A stretch of 64,000 bases of DNA from Gigantopelta aegis (lineage: Eukaryota; Mollusca; Gastropoda; Neomphalida; Peltospiridae), in contig NC_054702.1 of assembly GCF_016097555.1 (NCBI RefSeq), positions 68,696,195 through 68,760,194 on the forward strand. Direction: 5' to 3'. The notes under the pieces are model-generated. The model saw only the letters and a program-made list of their open reading frames with translations, did no database searches and was not told where the DNA came from. Position numbers and translations under genes: made by a program. Numbering within the stretch: the stretch's first letter is position 1; every line of letters starts with the position of its first letter. Positions 45,401 to 55,122 of this stretch are shown here, one piece after another.

Positions 45401-48400
45401 AAATAACTGTTTAATACATGTATACACATAGCAGTCCCATCATTCTATAAAATGTTTTTTGTAAATAACTTCTGTTTGGTTTGATGTAAGAAGAAAAGTA
45501 AAAGTGTTCTTGAAAGAACAACAAACTACCATTTCTGTGTGCAATTTAGAAATCAAACAGCTCAGAAATAAATAAGTTATAGTAAATTCCATAGTATGAA
45601 AAAAACATTCCCTGTGGGACAGACTATAGTTATCAATTTTAATGTTTCAATTAGTACAAGTCGGGCTCAACAAGTGTGCATGTATGTGACTTACCCACAG
45701 ACAGGACAGCACATACAGTATGACTGTTTTTTAAAATAAGGAACAATTTGGAATTGAGGGTTCAAATTTTATAAAATCCCATTCTACCACCAGGAATTTT
45801 TAAGCAAAATTTCAGAAGATCATCTGGAATCTATTAGGTGAGTTGGTATGGAATGAATGGCCAGATTAATAGTATTATATTATTCCATATTCTAGTATTA
45901 TATTATTATATTATTATTATTGTTGTATATAATCTCTTGTACTTCATTTAGACACTTTAGGCTCATCACCAAGATACATGTAGGACCTGCTAGTAGTATA
46001 TTTAACACATAACGTACACAGCCATATTATTGTAAAAGGAGGTACAAGACAATTGCATTGAAAGTACAGATGGCCACATTTTTAATTTGATGACAGCTGA
46101 AAATGAAGACTGTATACATACAACTGTACATTCAATTTTAAACAGCAGAAAGCTGTGTTAATTATTAATTGATTGAAGCAAAATAGATTAAAAACGTACT
46201 CATTACTAGCATGATCGTAGTTGAGGTGTCGAACAACCGCCAGTGAAACATGGAATCCTTTTCCCTGGTGTCTGTGACCTTCACAGTAATACACACTACA
46301 TGCACACCGCGTGTCGTTGTCGTACAACCCACGGAGAAGCCAGTCAAGGATCTCAACTGAAATAAATAAATAAATAATATAAACAAATATATAAATAATA
46401 TCAATTAAATAAATAAATAAATAAATAAATATACTGACAAACAAACAAATCACAGGTCTTGAAGAAAAACATAATTGGATCAAACATAATTCTTTATAAA
46501 CCAAAGAATACATAAGCAAAAGAACGGATTTATTTCTTGCTAAGCAGACTTCACTGGTGATTGTTTGAGGTAGGCGAGGAATGGGAAGACATAGTTTATT
46601 ATAATTCAAGTTTGTTTTGTTTAACAACACCACTAGAGCACACTGATTAATTAATCATCGGCTACTGAATGTGAAACATTTGGTAATTATGACTCGTAGT
46701 AATCAGAGGAAACCAGCTACATTTTTCCTAATGCAGCAAGGGATCTGTCATATGCACTTTCCCACAGACAGAAAAGCACATAACACAGCCTTTGTTCAGT
46801 TGGGGGCCGAGATGTAGCCCAGTGGTACAGCATTCGCTCGATGTGCGGTCGGTGTGGGATCGATCCCCATCGGTGGGCCCATTGGGCTATTTCTCATTCC
46901 AGCCAGTGCACCACAACTGGTATATCAGAGGCCGTGGTATGTACTACCCTGTCTGTGGGATGGTGCATATAAAAGATCCCTTGCTGCTAATCGTAAAGAG
47001 TAGTCCATGAAGTGGCGACAGGAGGTTTCATCTCTTAATATCTGTGTGGTCCTTAACCATATGCCTGATGCCATAAAATCGTAAATAAAATGTGTTGAGT
47101 GCATCATTTAATAAAACATGTCTTTCTTTCTTTTTTTGTCCAGTTGGTGTTGCACTGGTTGGAACAAGAAAAAAACACAATCAGATGAATCAAGGTGGTT
47201 CAATCCTGCAAAGCAAGCACCTCAAGCGAGCACTCAATCAACTGAGCTAAGTCCCGCCCCTAAATCACCTTGAATACTAATCATCAGATCATATTAATTG
47301 AATTGATTAGAATTGTCCCTTTTTGGCATAATAAATTTCACAAAACCACAAACATACATGTACAGGTAGAGGGTGGGTAGCCTTTCTAGACATGTATGAC
47401 TGTAGTGCACACAAAACATGGACATTTCCGTGACTGTATGTTGAGGACAATCGGCGACCACTACTTGCTGCATAAGGAGCAATCCCATTATAAATTAAAA
47501 AGATTATATTAATATAAAGTTAGGTAAATATATGTACATACATACATGTGTACCAAACTCCTAGAAAGTTGATGGATATTCCAATACATTTATCTCCTCA
47601 GCCCACAAGAAAAGCTGATGGGAAATGGTAGGTATGTGGCACGGATAGCCACAAGGTCCAAGACCTGCTGCAGTCAGAGAGACAAGGACTGGGATGAAGA
47701 GGTGGACAGCAAAAGACATCAGGGATGTACATGTAGGCTGATGGGGAGGGGGTTGGGGGGGGGGGGGGTGACCATATGCATATTGTTTTACAGTGTAAAT
47801 ATATGGCTATTCATACACGAGTCCAGAGGAAATGTAGATAAAAAGTGTCCACTAGGTTCATATATAAGCCACTCACCCTGACCAAAACGCCCAGACCACG
47901 TTGCACCCCTGGTCATTAGTACAGACTTTGGTTAGACAGAGAGTGAGTCCACGATTTGTACAAGAAGTTTGTTTTGTTTAACGACACCACTAAAGCACAC
48001 TGATTATTAATCATCGGCTATTGGATGTCAAACATATGGTAATTTTGACATATAGTCTTAGAGAGGAAACCCGCTACATTTTCCCATTAGTAGTAAGGGA
48101 TCTGTTATATGCACCATTCCCACAGACAGGATAGAACATACCACGGCCTTTGATATACCAGTCGTGGCACACTAGCTGGAACGAGAAATAGCCCAATGGG
48201 CCCACCGATGGGGATCAATCCCAAACTGACCATGCATCAAGCGACCGCTTTACCACTGGGCTACACCTTACCCCTGATTTGTACAATACCCTGTAGGTGT
48301 ACTGACAACACTATCTAAATTTATACTTACTGTCCCTGTGTGTGAGTATGCCATTGGGATCACACACAAACCCCGGTCTCTGTCCCAAACCACAGGCCTG

Positions 48401-48532
48401 TGGGTTTCTTCTTGGATTTGGCATCTGTTCGGCCTGCGTGATCAACTGGATTTCATCCTGGTCTAGTTGTGACAGAGACTGGGGAACGAGAACCAGCAGT
48501 GTAAACAGCACACTAGTCGTCCACACATCCAT
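42274..48532 (-). CDS. TPM-domain (MOLO1-like) secreted or membrane-anchored protein, 5 exons
   Basis: Coding exons on the minus strand: 48331-48532, 46200-46356, 45257-45386, 43820-43959, 42274-42406. All introns are GT-AG and phases agree (1, 2, 0, 2), giving 253 residues and a TGA at 42274-42276. The ATG at 48532 is in good context (AAGATGG). Residues 1-22 are a signal peptide (VLFTLLVLVPQSLS). The TPM fold follows: NPQACGLGQRPGFVCDPNGI, TRCACSVYYCEG, GFHVSLAVVRHL, FIILFALEDNIVFIQAGDVA and SLEYIITQHGRWFNRGN. C. elegans MOLO-1, with the same domain, is an auxiliary protein of levamisole acetylcholine receptors; that role here is inference. The C terminus is a short hydrophobic segment (VIAGLVTSLITLAVM) ending almost at once in SHT, which fits a GPI signal as well as a TM anchor. 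Confidence 0.82.
42882..43273 (+). mobile_element. Complete SINE (head ii, tail a)
   Basis: Head ACCGGCCTCGGTGGCGTCGT with GGTAGGTACTGGGTTCGGAT as the B-box region, then GGGTAGGTGTAAACCACTTG, core GCTATTCTGCCTGTGGGAAA, tail GTTGAGTGCGTCGTTAAATA and (TTTC)n. CCTTAAAGG flanks both sides (about 42871 and 43274). It lies in intron 4 of the TPM-domain gene. Confidence 0.93.
43820..43959 (-). CDS. TPM-domain gene exon 4
   Basis: Acceptor CATTTCAG, donor TGAG/GTACAT. It encodes VFIQAGDVADAALPRSSLEY, the end of the TPM core. Phase 0 in, phase 2 out. Confidence 0.85.
44000..44293 (+). mobile_element. SINE copy in tandem unit 1 (head i), 3' cut short
   Basis: CTCAAGACAGAATTATGATA leads into AGGGCAGTAAAGTGTTCGCT and TGATGTGCGGTC, core GGTATTTGCTATCCTGTCTA, ending at ATAGCTGATGAT. 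The same arrangement recurs at 44621-44972. Confidence 0.82.
44300..44615 (+). mobile_element. Complete SINE (head i, tail a) between tandem copies
   Basis: Head GGACGTAGCCCAGTGGTAAA, B-box GGATCGATCCCCGTC, core CTATCCTGTCTGTGGGATGG, tail ACAATGTGTTGAGCATGTCA. Confidence 0.9.
44621..44972 (+). mobile_element. SINE copy in tandem unit 2 (head i, tail b)
   Basis: TTCTCAAGACAGAATTATGA repeats the left flank of unit 1; head AGGGCAGTAAAGTGTTCGCT; tail TCAATGTCCTCTAGTGGTGT and AACAAAACAAACTTTAACTT. Confidence 0.85.
45257..45386 (-). CDS. TPM-domain gene exon 3
   Basis: Acceptor TTATTTCAG, donor AATATA/GTATGT. It encodes IHREKLDAASAFARRLQRTY and CLNDFIILFALEDNI. The donor is fixed by the in-frame join to VFIQAGDV. 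Phase 2 in, phase 0 out. Confidence 0.85.
46200..46356 (-). CDS. TPM-domain gene exon 2
   Basis: Acceptor TTTATTTATTTCAG, donor AATGA/GTACGT. It encodes EILDWLLRGLYDNDTRCACS and GFHVSLAVVRHLNYDHASN, the cysteine-containing centre of the domain. Phase 1 in, phase 2 out. Confidence 0.85.
46362..46432. repeat. (AAAT)n microsatellite abutting a splice acceptor
   Basis: AAATAAATAAATAAATAA runs; read on the minus strand as (ATTT)n they lead directly into the CAG acceptor of exon 2 of the TPM-domain gene. Confidence 0.92.
46608..47262 (-). mobile_element. SINE (head iii, tail b), reversed, split by another SINE
   Basis: Tail TTGTTTTGTTTAACAACACC and core GCAGCAAGGGATCTGTCATA lie at 46608-46803. 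The rest, GTTGCACTGGTTGGAACAAG to GAGCTAAGTCCCGCCCC, lies at 47135-47262. The head differs from heads i and ii (GAGTGCTCGCTTGAGGTGCT on the minus strand). Confidence 0.88.
46804..47134 (+). mobile_element. Complete SINE (head i, tail a) inserted in a reversed SINE
   Basis: Head GATGTAGCCCAGTGGTACAG, core CCCTGTCTGTGGGATGGTGC, tail GTTGAGTGCATCATTTAATA and (TTTC)n. The host SINE carries a 13-bp duplication, TTTGTYCAGTTGG, at both borders (46791-46803 and 47135-47147). Confidence 0.9.
47754..47770 (+). repeat. Poly(G) run
   Basis: A G-only stretch of about 14 bases. Confidence 0.9.
47965..48270 (-). mobile_element. Complete SINE (head i, tail b), reversed
   Basis: Tail GTTTGTTTTGTTTAACGACA, core GACAGGATAGAACATACCAC, head GCCCAATGGGCCCACCGATG and ACCACTGGGCTACACCTTA. 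It lies in intron 1 of the TPM-domain gene. Confidence 0.92.
48331..48532 (-). CDS. TPM-domain gene exon 1: signal peptide and domain start
   Basis: ATG at 48532-48530, donor GGACA/GTAAGT at 48330. It encodes MDVWTTSVLFTLLVLVPQSL and then NPQACGLGQRPGFVCDPNGI. An acceptor-like TTTATTGTAG ends at 48557, so the 24 nt before the ATG may begin at a spliced 5' UTR exon. Confidence 0.85.
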
Positions 48533-48589
48533 CTTGAGTTCAAAACAGTCACACTTCTACAATAAACACAAAATTTAAAAGCTAAAGAT

Positions 48590-49198
48590 TGTTTTGTTTA
48601 ATAACACCACTAGAGCATGATTGATTAATTAATCACCAGCTACTGGATGTCAAACATTAGGCAAATCTGACATGCAGTCATCAGAGGAAACCCACTACAT
48701 TTGTCCTAATGCAGCAAGGGACATTTTATAAAATGCACATTCCTACAGACAGGAGAACACATACCACAGCCTTTGACCAGTTGTGGTGCATGGGTTGGAA
48801 CAAACCGGCCTAGGTGGCATCGTGGTTAGGCCATCGGTCAACAGGCTGGTAGGTACTGGGTTCGGATCCCTGTCAACAAAGGCCATGGTTTGTGCTATCC
48901 TGCCTGTGGGAAGTGCAAATAAAAGATCCCTTGCTGCTAATCGGAAAGAGTAGCCCATGAAGTGGTGACAGCGGGTTTCCTCTCTCAAAATCTGTGTGGT
49001 CCTTAACCATATGTCTGACGCCATATAACCGTAAATAAAATGTGTTGAGTGTGTCGTTAAATAAAACATTTCTTTCTTTCTTTGGTTGGAACAAGAGAAA
49101 AAACCTAGTCAGTTGAATGGATCCATTGAGGTGGTTCAATCCTGCGATGCAAACACCTCAAGCGAGCACTCAACCGACTAAGCTAAATCCTGCCCCGT
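48590..49198 (-). mobile_element. SINE (head iii, tail b), reversed, split by another SINE
   Basis: Tail and core occupy 48590-48803 (TTGTTTTGTTTAATAACACC, GCAGCAAGGGACATTTTATA). The head side is 49084-49198, ending GACTAAGCTAAATCCTGCCC. Confidence 0.88.
48804..49083 (+). mobile_element. SINE (head ii, tail a) inserted in a reversed SINE
   Basis: Head ACCGGCCTAGGTGGCATCGT, then an internal deletion joins GGTTCGGATCCCTGTC directly to AACAAAGGCCATGGTTTGTG. Tail and (TTTC)n are intact. A perfect 11-bp duplication GGTTGGAACAA flanks it (48793-48803, 49084-49094). Confidence 0.93.
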
Positions 49199-49324
49199 AG
49201 TAGTGTTGGTATCAAGTGTCCCTGCTGGTTCAAATAAAGTGCTCCTACTGGCATACACACATGCAGCGGGAATTTCCATATTAATTAACTAAGTTGATAT
49301 AGATAGCACTGAACTCTCATAGTG

Positions 49325-49505
49325 ATGTGCTTTCCTGTCTGTGGGAACGTGCATATAAAAAATCCCTTGCTGCATTAAGAAAAATGCAGCAGGTTTCCTC
49401 TGATGACAACGAGTCAGAACTACCAAATGTTTGACATCCAATAGCCGATAATAAATTGATCAATGTGCTCTAGTGGTGTCATTAAACAAAACAAACAACT
49501 TTAAC
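49325..49505 (+). mobile_element. SINE fragment (core and tail b)
   Basis: GTGCTTTCCTGTCTGTGGGA, AAAATCCCTTGCTGCATTAA and the tail TCAATGTGCTCTAGTGGTGT; head missing. Confidence 0.85.
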
Positions 49506-49777
49506 TCATGAGGGTCTATGGTTCAAATTTGGTCAGTGGTGGTTAATTTACAATATTTTAACTATGTAGAACTTAGTAGGTTAATGTATTCTCTAATTAA
49601 AAACCTGTTTTACAATATACAATTATGTATGTAGTTACATAAGAAACATTATTCATCATTAATGTAATGCTTTTAACTACATTGTAATCTTGTAGAAACT
49701 TTGTTCTAGATATCATTGTTATTACATGTTCATTTTCAAAAATACTTTGATTATTTTGACATATAGGTTAGAAGGCA

Positions 49778-50141
49778 TTAAAGGCACATACCCTAGTTTC
49801 AACCCGTAAAAATTAACACTAAGTTTAGTTTAGCTGGAACCTGAAACACATTTGAATAAAGTTACAATTGAGTGAAACATGAGTCTGTGACTTTGAAATG
49901 GTGAAATACCCTCTGAAAACGGACTAAAACTCGACTCCATAACTGTTACTTCTCAGACGCACGTGCGTTTTTAAATATATGAGAATGCATTTTGTGATAT
50001 TAAAAACACCAGGGTGACTAAAGACACATCGAATGTACGGAAACTGATAATCTAAACCATAAACTCATTTCAGTTATCAAAAACGGCTATAATAGTCAAA
50101 AATATATCTTAGTGTTTAAAAACTAGGGTATGTCCCTTTAA
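49778..50141 (-). mobile_element. MITE family A, copy 2
   Basis: Reverse-orientation match to 2073-2448. It begins TTAAAGGCACATACCCTAGT and ends ACTAGGGTATGTCCCTTTAA. Confidence 0.85.
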
Positions 50142-50529
50142 AGAGACATTCCTGAGTTTGCTGCAATGTTTAAGATGTTATTGATTAACAGAGACTTTTT
50201 AACGATTGTAATTATATATCAAATATATTTTTCTGCATAAAATATTAGTGGCTGTATATTAAACGTGTTTCTGATTGTTCTAATATTTGTACTAGGTTAA
50301 ATTTCATCTTATTTCCTAAAATATTGTTTTTGTCATACGTACGAAATTATTTGAAGACAAAATCCAGTTTGGGTTTCTTACAAATATTAAGACGACAAGA
50401 AACACATTGAATATACAGACAATGATATTCTAAACAAGAAAATATACTTAATATATAAGGTTAATCGTAGAAATATTTTATTAGTCGGAAATATCTTACA
50501 ACGCAGCAAACTCAGGAATGTCCCTTTAA
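50138..50529 (+). mobile_element. MITE family B
   Basis: TTAAAGAGACATTCCTGAGT with TTGCTGC at the left is reversed as GCAGCAA with ACTCAGGAATGTCCCTTTAA at the right, a 27-bp terminal inverted repeat with one mismatch. It shares the TTAA at 50138-50141 with the adjoining family A element. Confidence 0.85.
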
Positions 50530-50537
50530 GACATTTC

Positions 50538-50588
50538 TTCAGAAATAAGAATGGGCTATGCTTCGCTCTGCCCATTCTTATTTCTGAA
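50538..50588. repeat. Perfect 19-bp stem hairpin
   Basis: TTCAGAAATAAGAATGGGC (50538-50556) pairs with GCCCATTCTTATTTCTGAA (50570-50588) across a 13-nt loop. Confidence 0.92.
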
Positions 50589-52092
50589 AAAAACGTCTTA
50601 ATGCCTTCTAACATATCGTTCTTCATGATTAAGACAAGACAAAATAAAAGTCTGCAATTGGCTGAAATGGGTGGACAACGTTCAGTTGCCGTCTAAATTC
50701 ATTTGTTTTTACATTCATTTATAAGTGACCAATATGAGATCATGTCTGAAAGTTTGTCAGATTAGTCATGCCAGTACTTTATCTAGTTTGTCTACAAAAA
50801 TATGCTAAAATAGTCATCAGTTTAAAATAAAGTTATCTAGTACAATAATTAACAGCATTAAACTATAATTGAATGTTTAACAACACCCCAGCACAAAGAA
50901 TTATACTTTGTTATTGGGTATGAAACAAAGGTAAGTAAACTACTATATGAAACAATGATGCATTAAACAAATGATTAAAATTAAACATTAACATAATACA
51001 TGCTAATTGTTAAGTAGATCTAATATTTATTTGCATGTTTAATGGGAAATCACCACCGATTTCCCCTACATCCACCCCACTAGAGAAACATTTTAACTTG
51101 GACTTGTGATAAAGTCATATCAGTTGGTAGGGATATTCATGTTATGGATGGGACACAGATTACTGATGGTCAGATATTCATTAGTTAACTGTTATGTGTG
51201 AAAGGACATGGAATGAATTGACTTGTACAAGCTGCAGATCCATTTAGATTTTTTTCAAACATAGTGGTTGATTTATTTTCTTCTCCACTAGCCATAGGGC
51301 TGCAACAGTGTACTTATTTGATGGATTGATATTGATAAAAACTTCAAGATGAACTTACTTAAATTGCTTCTCTGTTTTTTAATGTGCCGAATTGATCACA
51401 GAGGCAGTCTCTTTTTTTTAATGGTTACAATTTTTATGGTCCTGGCTAACAAGTTCACAGGGTCGGTACGGGGTCCAAACAGAACCTGTGGGAAACACTG
51501 CAGTGTGTGTGTATATATCCAATGTGTTTGCAGTCTTGTTTTAACGTTTGTAGCAGTCATTGTTTATTTTCTTTGTAGCATATTTATTTTATATTTAATA
51601 TACATACATGAAATTACTGGACCGTAAATTCTGGTTTGGAATTACTACAGATACTAGCTGATATTCTAAACAGGAAAATATCTTCAATATATATATATAT
51701 AAATTGAGCAAATAAATGATTATAATGGTAAAATTGTTTGGTTAAAAAATATAAGCTGCATTCTGAGTTTTAATAAATATATAAACAGATATCCAGAAAG
51801 ATATTTATGTTAAAACATATAACAACCATATATTTTTTGCAAGTATCTGTAAAGAGAGTTTTATCAGCAGATGCCGTGACAATCATGTGACTTCAATAAC
51901 CAGATACCAGTACAGCTGAGAACAGACCAAAACAGTTTTTAAAATTAAATTTTCTTTCAAATTAGTCTTTGAAAATCAAAGACAAATAAAGGTATTAAGA
52001 AATGTGCTATGTTTATGAGTCGGTAAAGTTCAATCTTGCTTTCTTTGATTGTTTTAACTTCATTTTTATGAACATTTCTGTGAATATGACAG
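50589..52092. other. Intergenic stretch, little identified
   Basis: Only small fragments: a SINE-like patch at 50866-50930 (GTTTAACAACACCCCAGCAC) and a MITE family B patch at 51650-51680 (GATATTCTAAACAGGAAAAT). Confidence 0.6.
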
Positions 52093-52720
52093 ACATTTGT
52101 TTACTCAGTCTTCCTCACTGACTGCCGAGCCCTTCTCCAGTGTCTTCAGTTCACACAGATAGACCAGATCCTCCAGGATACCAGAAGGGAACTCCAAACA
52201 CTGGGCACCAAAACAAAACTGGTGTTACAGTGGATCCCCTCCCACTGTGGTGTTATGGGAAATGAAAAAGCTGACAGACTCTCCAAGCTGGGCAGCAAAC
52301 AGGAGCAAACTGCCCACCAAATGTCATATGGTGAAGTCAAGACCCTTCTAAAAAACCACTTCAAGAACATGTGGAGGCAGCGTCTGCAGATAGGGCCTGA
52401 AGGGAATGGCATCTACCAGCTGAACAGGTCACAACAGGTCACCATCTTCAGGCTGAGAACAGGACATTGTCAGCTCCTCTCGCATTTCTTCAGGCTGAAA
52501 ATCTCTCACACGGATGAGTGCCCATGTGGCACTGGTCCACAGACACCAGCCCACATTCTCCAATCCTGTCCCACCTTCGACACTTTGCGACAGCAAATGT
52601 GGCCCAGGGAGAAGCTGTGGGGACCGGTGACGTAGCTATGGCTGACTGCGGACTTCGTCCACAATACTGGACTACCCATCTAACATGGCCGGGATTGCAG
52701 AAGAAGAAGAAGAAGTTTAC
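52093..52720 (+). pseudogene. 3' remnant of a LINE with RNase H domain
   Basis: Open in one frame from about 52100 to the TAG at 52633-52635: FLTDCRALLQCLQFT, the RNase H motif LQWIPSHCGVMGNEKADRLS and a terminal zinc-knuckle-like CPCGTGPQTPAHILQSCP. After the stop it ends in a (GAA)n tail near 52698-52716. Reverse transcriptase and endonuclease are missing, so this is a 5'-truncated copy. RNase H plus this C-terminal pattern suggests an I- or Jockey-like clade, which I cannot fix. Confidence 0.82.
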
Positions 52721-53689
52721 TGAAATTTCCCCATGCAAAAGTCAAATTCGTCAAAAATATTCAAATGTACGTACTGTTATGCACAGGTCAATGGACGATA
52801 ATAAATGTTTAACCTCAATGGGGTGGGGGTCATCGAACCCCCAACCTGTCTCCCAGCCTCTGCCCCTACTTTTATCACCCCACAATGTGATTATTTTTTA
52901 AACAGTCCTGACAATTAAGCAACAACCAACAATCTTTCAATTGTATAGTCACTACTACAAGTGTCAATTCAAGGGTGGGGACCAAGGCAGAAAGGGCCCT
53001 AAGGAGGCCCCCATCTCTCCGGAAAACAAAATTAAAGTGTTCCTTTTGTTTAACAATTTGGTTAGTTTTTATTTTATGAATTCTAAACTTTTATTGGACT
53101 GCACTTCGCCCTTGATCACCTCCATGAAATACTGTCTGGACCAGCCCCTGTTACTGACGCTGGTATCTACTACTGATTCACCGACTCTGAGAGGATGTAG
53201 AAAATTCTGACAACTCTTCAGTCTCTTGCTTACGCTGCCCAAACTGAAACTCATCGTGGGACCAAAATTCCAGTAAATACGTTTATTTTGAGTGTTATAC
53301 ATGTATTATATACTTAGTTCGAGTCCCACTTACCTTTTAAAAACGGCTAATAATCGAGAAAATCTACCAGTCCACCAGTGACAGTCCAAACATGGTTAAA
53401 GCATTTACCAAACTGGTTCAACCTGACCCTGCGAGGTCAAAGCAGACTGCAAGTGCATACCAATCAACCGATCCCGTTTAACAAGTTGTGGCCGTAACAT
53501 TGCTGCTTTTGTTAACGGTAAAAGTTGTACCAGTTGATATGTGATCAACTAGGGATGTTTGACGAGTCTAGATGTTGCTAAATACTTTGAAATATGTGCG
53601 GTAACAAAACCATTGCAAGACGATGATGAGGTGGGTGGGGTAGGGTGGGCTATTAGTATTATTACCTGCTGGCATTGTGTGTGTGTGGG

Positions 53690-53709
53690 CGGGGGGGGGG
53701 GGGGGGGGC
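53690..53709 (+). repeat. Poly(G) run
   Basis: About 17 G after GTGTGTGTGGGC. Confidence 0.9.
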
Positions 53710-53969
53710 TATGATGTTAGTTGTAAAACATAATATTTACTGCAAGTGCGAAATACACAAGACGCCTACAGTAGCCCATCCCATGTTGTCATCTCATGCA
53801 GTAATACAATAAAAACACACACTGTGGATGTTTACAATCCCATCCTCCTCTCATAAAATAATTTTTAATACGATATAATCTACGACCTCCGTTCCAATCT
53901 GCGTGACCATTTCTGCAATGGGATAATCTCATTTGATTTCAACTTATTTTCGTGCCTATATCCAATTAA

Positions 53970-54212
53970 GGTTCAAGCACGCTGTCCTGGGCAAACACCT
54001 CAGCTATCTGGGCTGTCTGTTCGGGACAGTGGGCTGGTTGTTAATTGTTAGTGGTTAGTGAGAGAGAAGAAGGTGTAGTAGCCTTTCATCTACCCATTGA
54101 GTCGTTAAAACTCGCTAGATGGGTGGGAGCCGGTACCGGGCTGCGAACCCTGTACCTACCAGTCTTATGTCCGATGGCTTAACCACGACACCGCCGAGGC
54201 CGGTAATGGGAT
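53970..54212 (-). mobile_element. SINE family iv, reversed
   Basis: On the minus strand it starts ACCGGCCTCGGCGGTGTCGT, has AGGTACAGGGTTCGCAGCCC, then CTCTCACTAACCACTAACAA and GACAGCCCAGATAGCTGAGG, and ends GTGCTTGAACCTTAATTGGA. The body differs from the core shared by the other SINEs. Confidence 0.85.
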
Positions 54213-54243
54213 AAAAGCAAAGGGGTATTTATTTAACATCACC

Positions 54244-54432
54244 GGCCGGTAATTAAGGCTGGTAGGTACTGGGTTCGCATCCCGGAACCAGCTTCCATCC
54301 AAAAGCGAGTTCAATGGGTATTTGTAAGGCCACTGCAACGACTTCTCTCTCACTAACCACTAACCCACATTCCTGGACAGACAGCCCAGATAGCTGAGGT
54401 GTGTGCCCAGGACAGTGTGTAAGCACGAACAT
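54244..54432 (+). mobile_element. SINE family iv, forward, facing its reversed copy
   Basis: GGCTGGTAGGTACTGGGTTC, TCTCTCTCACTAACCACTAA, GACAGCCCAGATAGCTGAGG and GCCCAGGACAGTGTGTAAGC follow the order of the copy at 53970-54212, in the opposite orientation. Confidence 0.85.
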
Positions 54433-54493
54433 AAGTATTAACAAATGAATGTTTAACACCTTAGCACATTTGTAACGAACTATGTTTATTTGA

Positions 54494-54800
54494 TTAAAAA
54501 GTTAGTTTGTTGTTTGAAAACAACATTTGAGCACATTGATGTATTAATCACAGATCTAGTCTAGCTGATTATTAATTAAACAATTGTTGTCTAGTTGTGT
54601 CGTTAAGCAAAACAAATATTCACCAACATATTCGGTAAATCGGCTATTGGATGTAAAACGTTTGTTAATTCTAATACCGTCTTCAGAGAAAACCCGCTGC
54701 ATATTTCCATTTTTATAGGCACTTTTCCATATGAAGCACAGCACATACCACAACCGTTGGTATACAAGTTGTGAGGCACTGGTTGGTACAGGGGGGAAAT
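54494..54800 (-). mobile_element. Old reversed SINE (tail b) with nested tail fragment
   Basis: TTGAAAACAACATTTGAGCA and the body CACAGCACATACCACAACCG are reversed. A forward tail fragment, CTGATTATTAATTAAACAAT to GTGTCGTTAAGCAAAACAAA, lies inside at about 54563-54620. Confidence 0.65.
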
Positions 54801-55122
54801 AAGACAATGTGTCTACCTCAGGAGATCATTTTTTCCACCGAGTTAAATAACACCATCCCAACCCCCTGACTATTTTGTGTTAAACATAGCATATGCATGG
54901 TTACTAGATACTTAGCACGGAAACGTTTAGATCGTGTGTGATGGTCTTACCCTGGGCTTCCACCCAAAAATATGACCGCCGTGTAGATAACTAGCTCATA
55001 GTCACTTCTATGTTAAGTAATAAAGATGGCGGCCTCCATTGGAATTCATCGTTGTATGTAATATTTAGCACAGTGTATGCATGGTAGTCGACTGGACCTA
55101 AGCGCAAAAAGATCCTTGCGAA

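Noticed and set aside
46082..46199. Extension of TPM-domain exon 2 through to 46082 as coding
   Set aside because: The extra residues are low-complexity intron translation; the GTACGT donor at 46199 gives the correct phase for exon 3.
48873..49139. Short open frames in SINE bodies (also 43044-43310, 57992-58186, 38117-38449)
   Set aside because: The same peptide recurs at each SINE copy; they reflect repeat sequence, not genes.
52146..52412. Minus-strand frame over the RNase H remnant
   Set aside because: Shadow of the plus-strand frame with the WIPSHCG motif.
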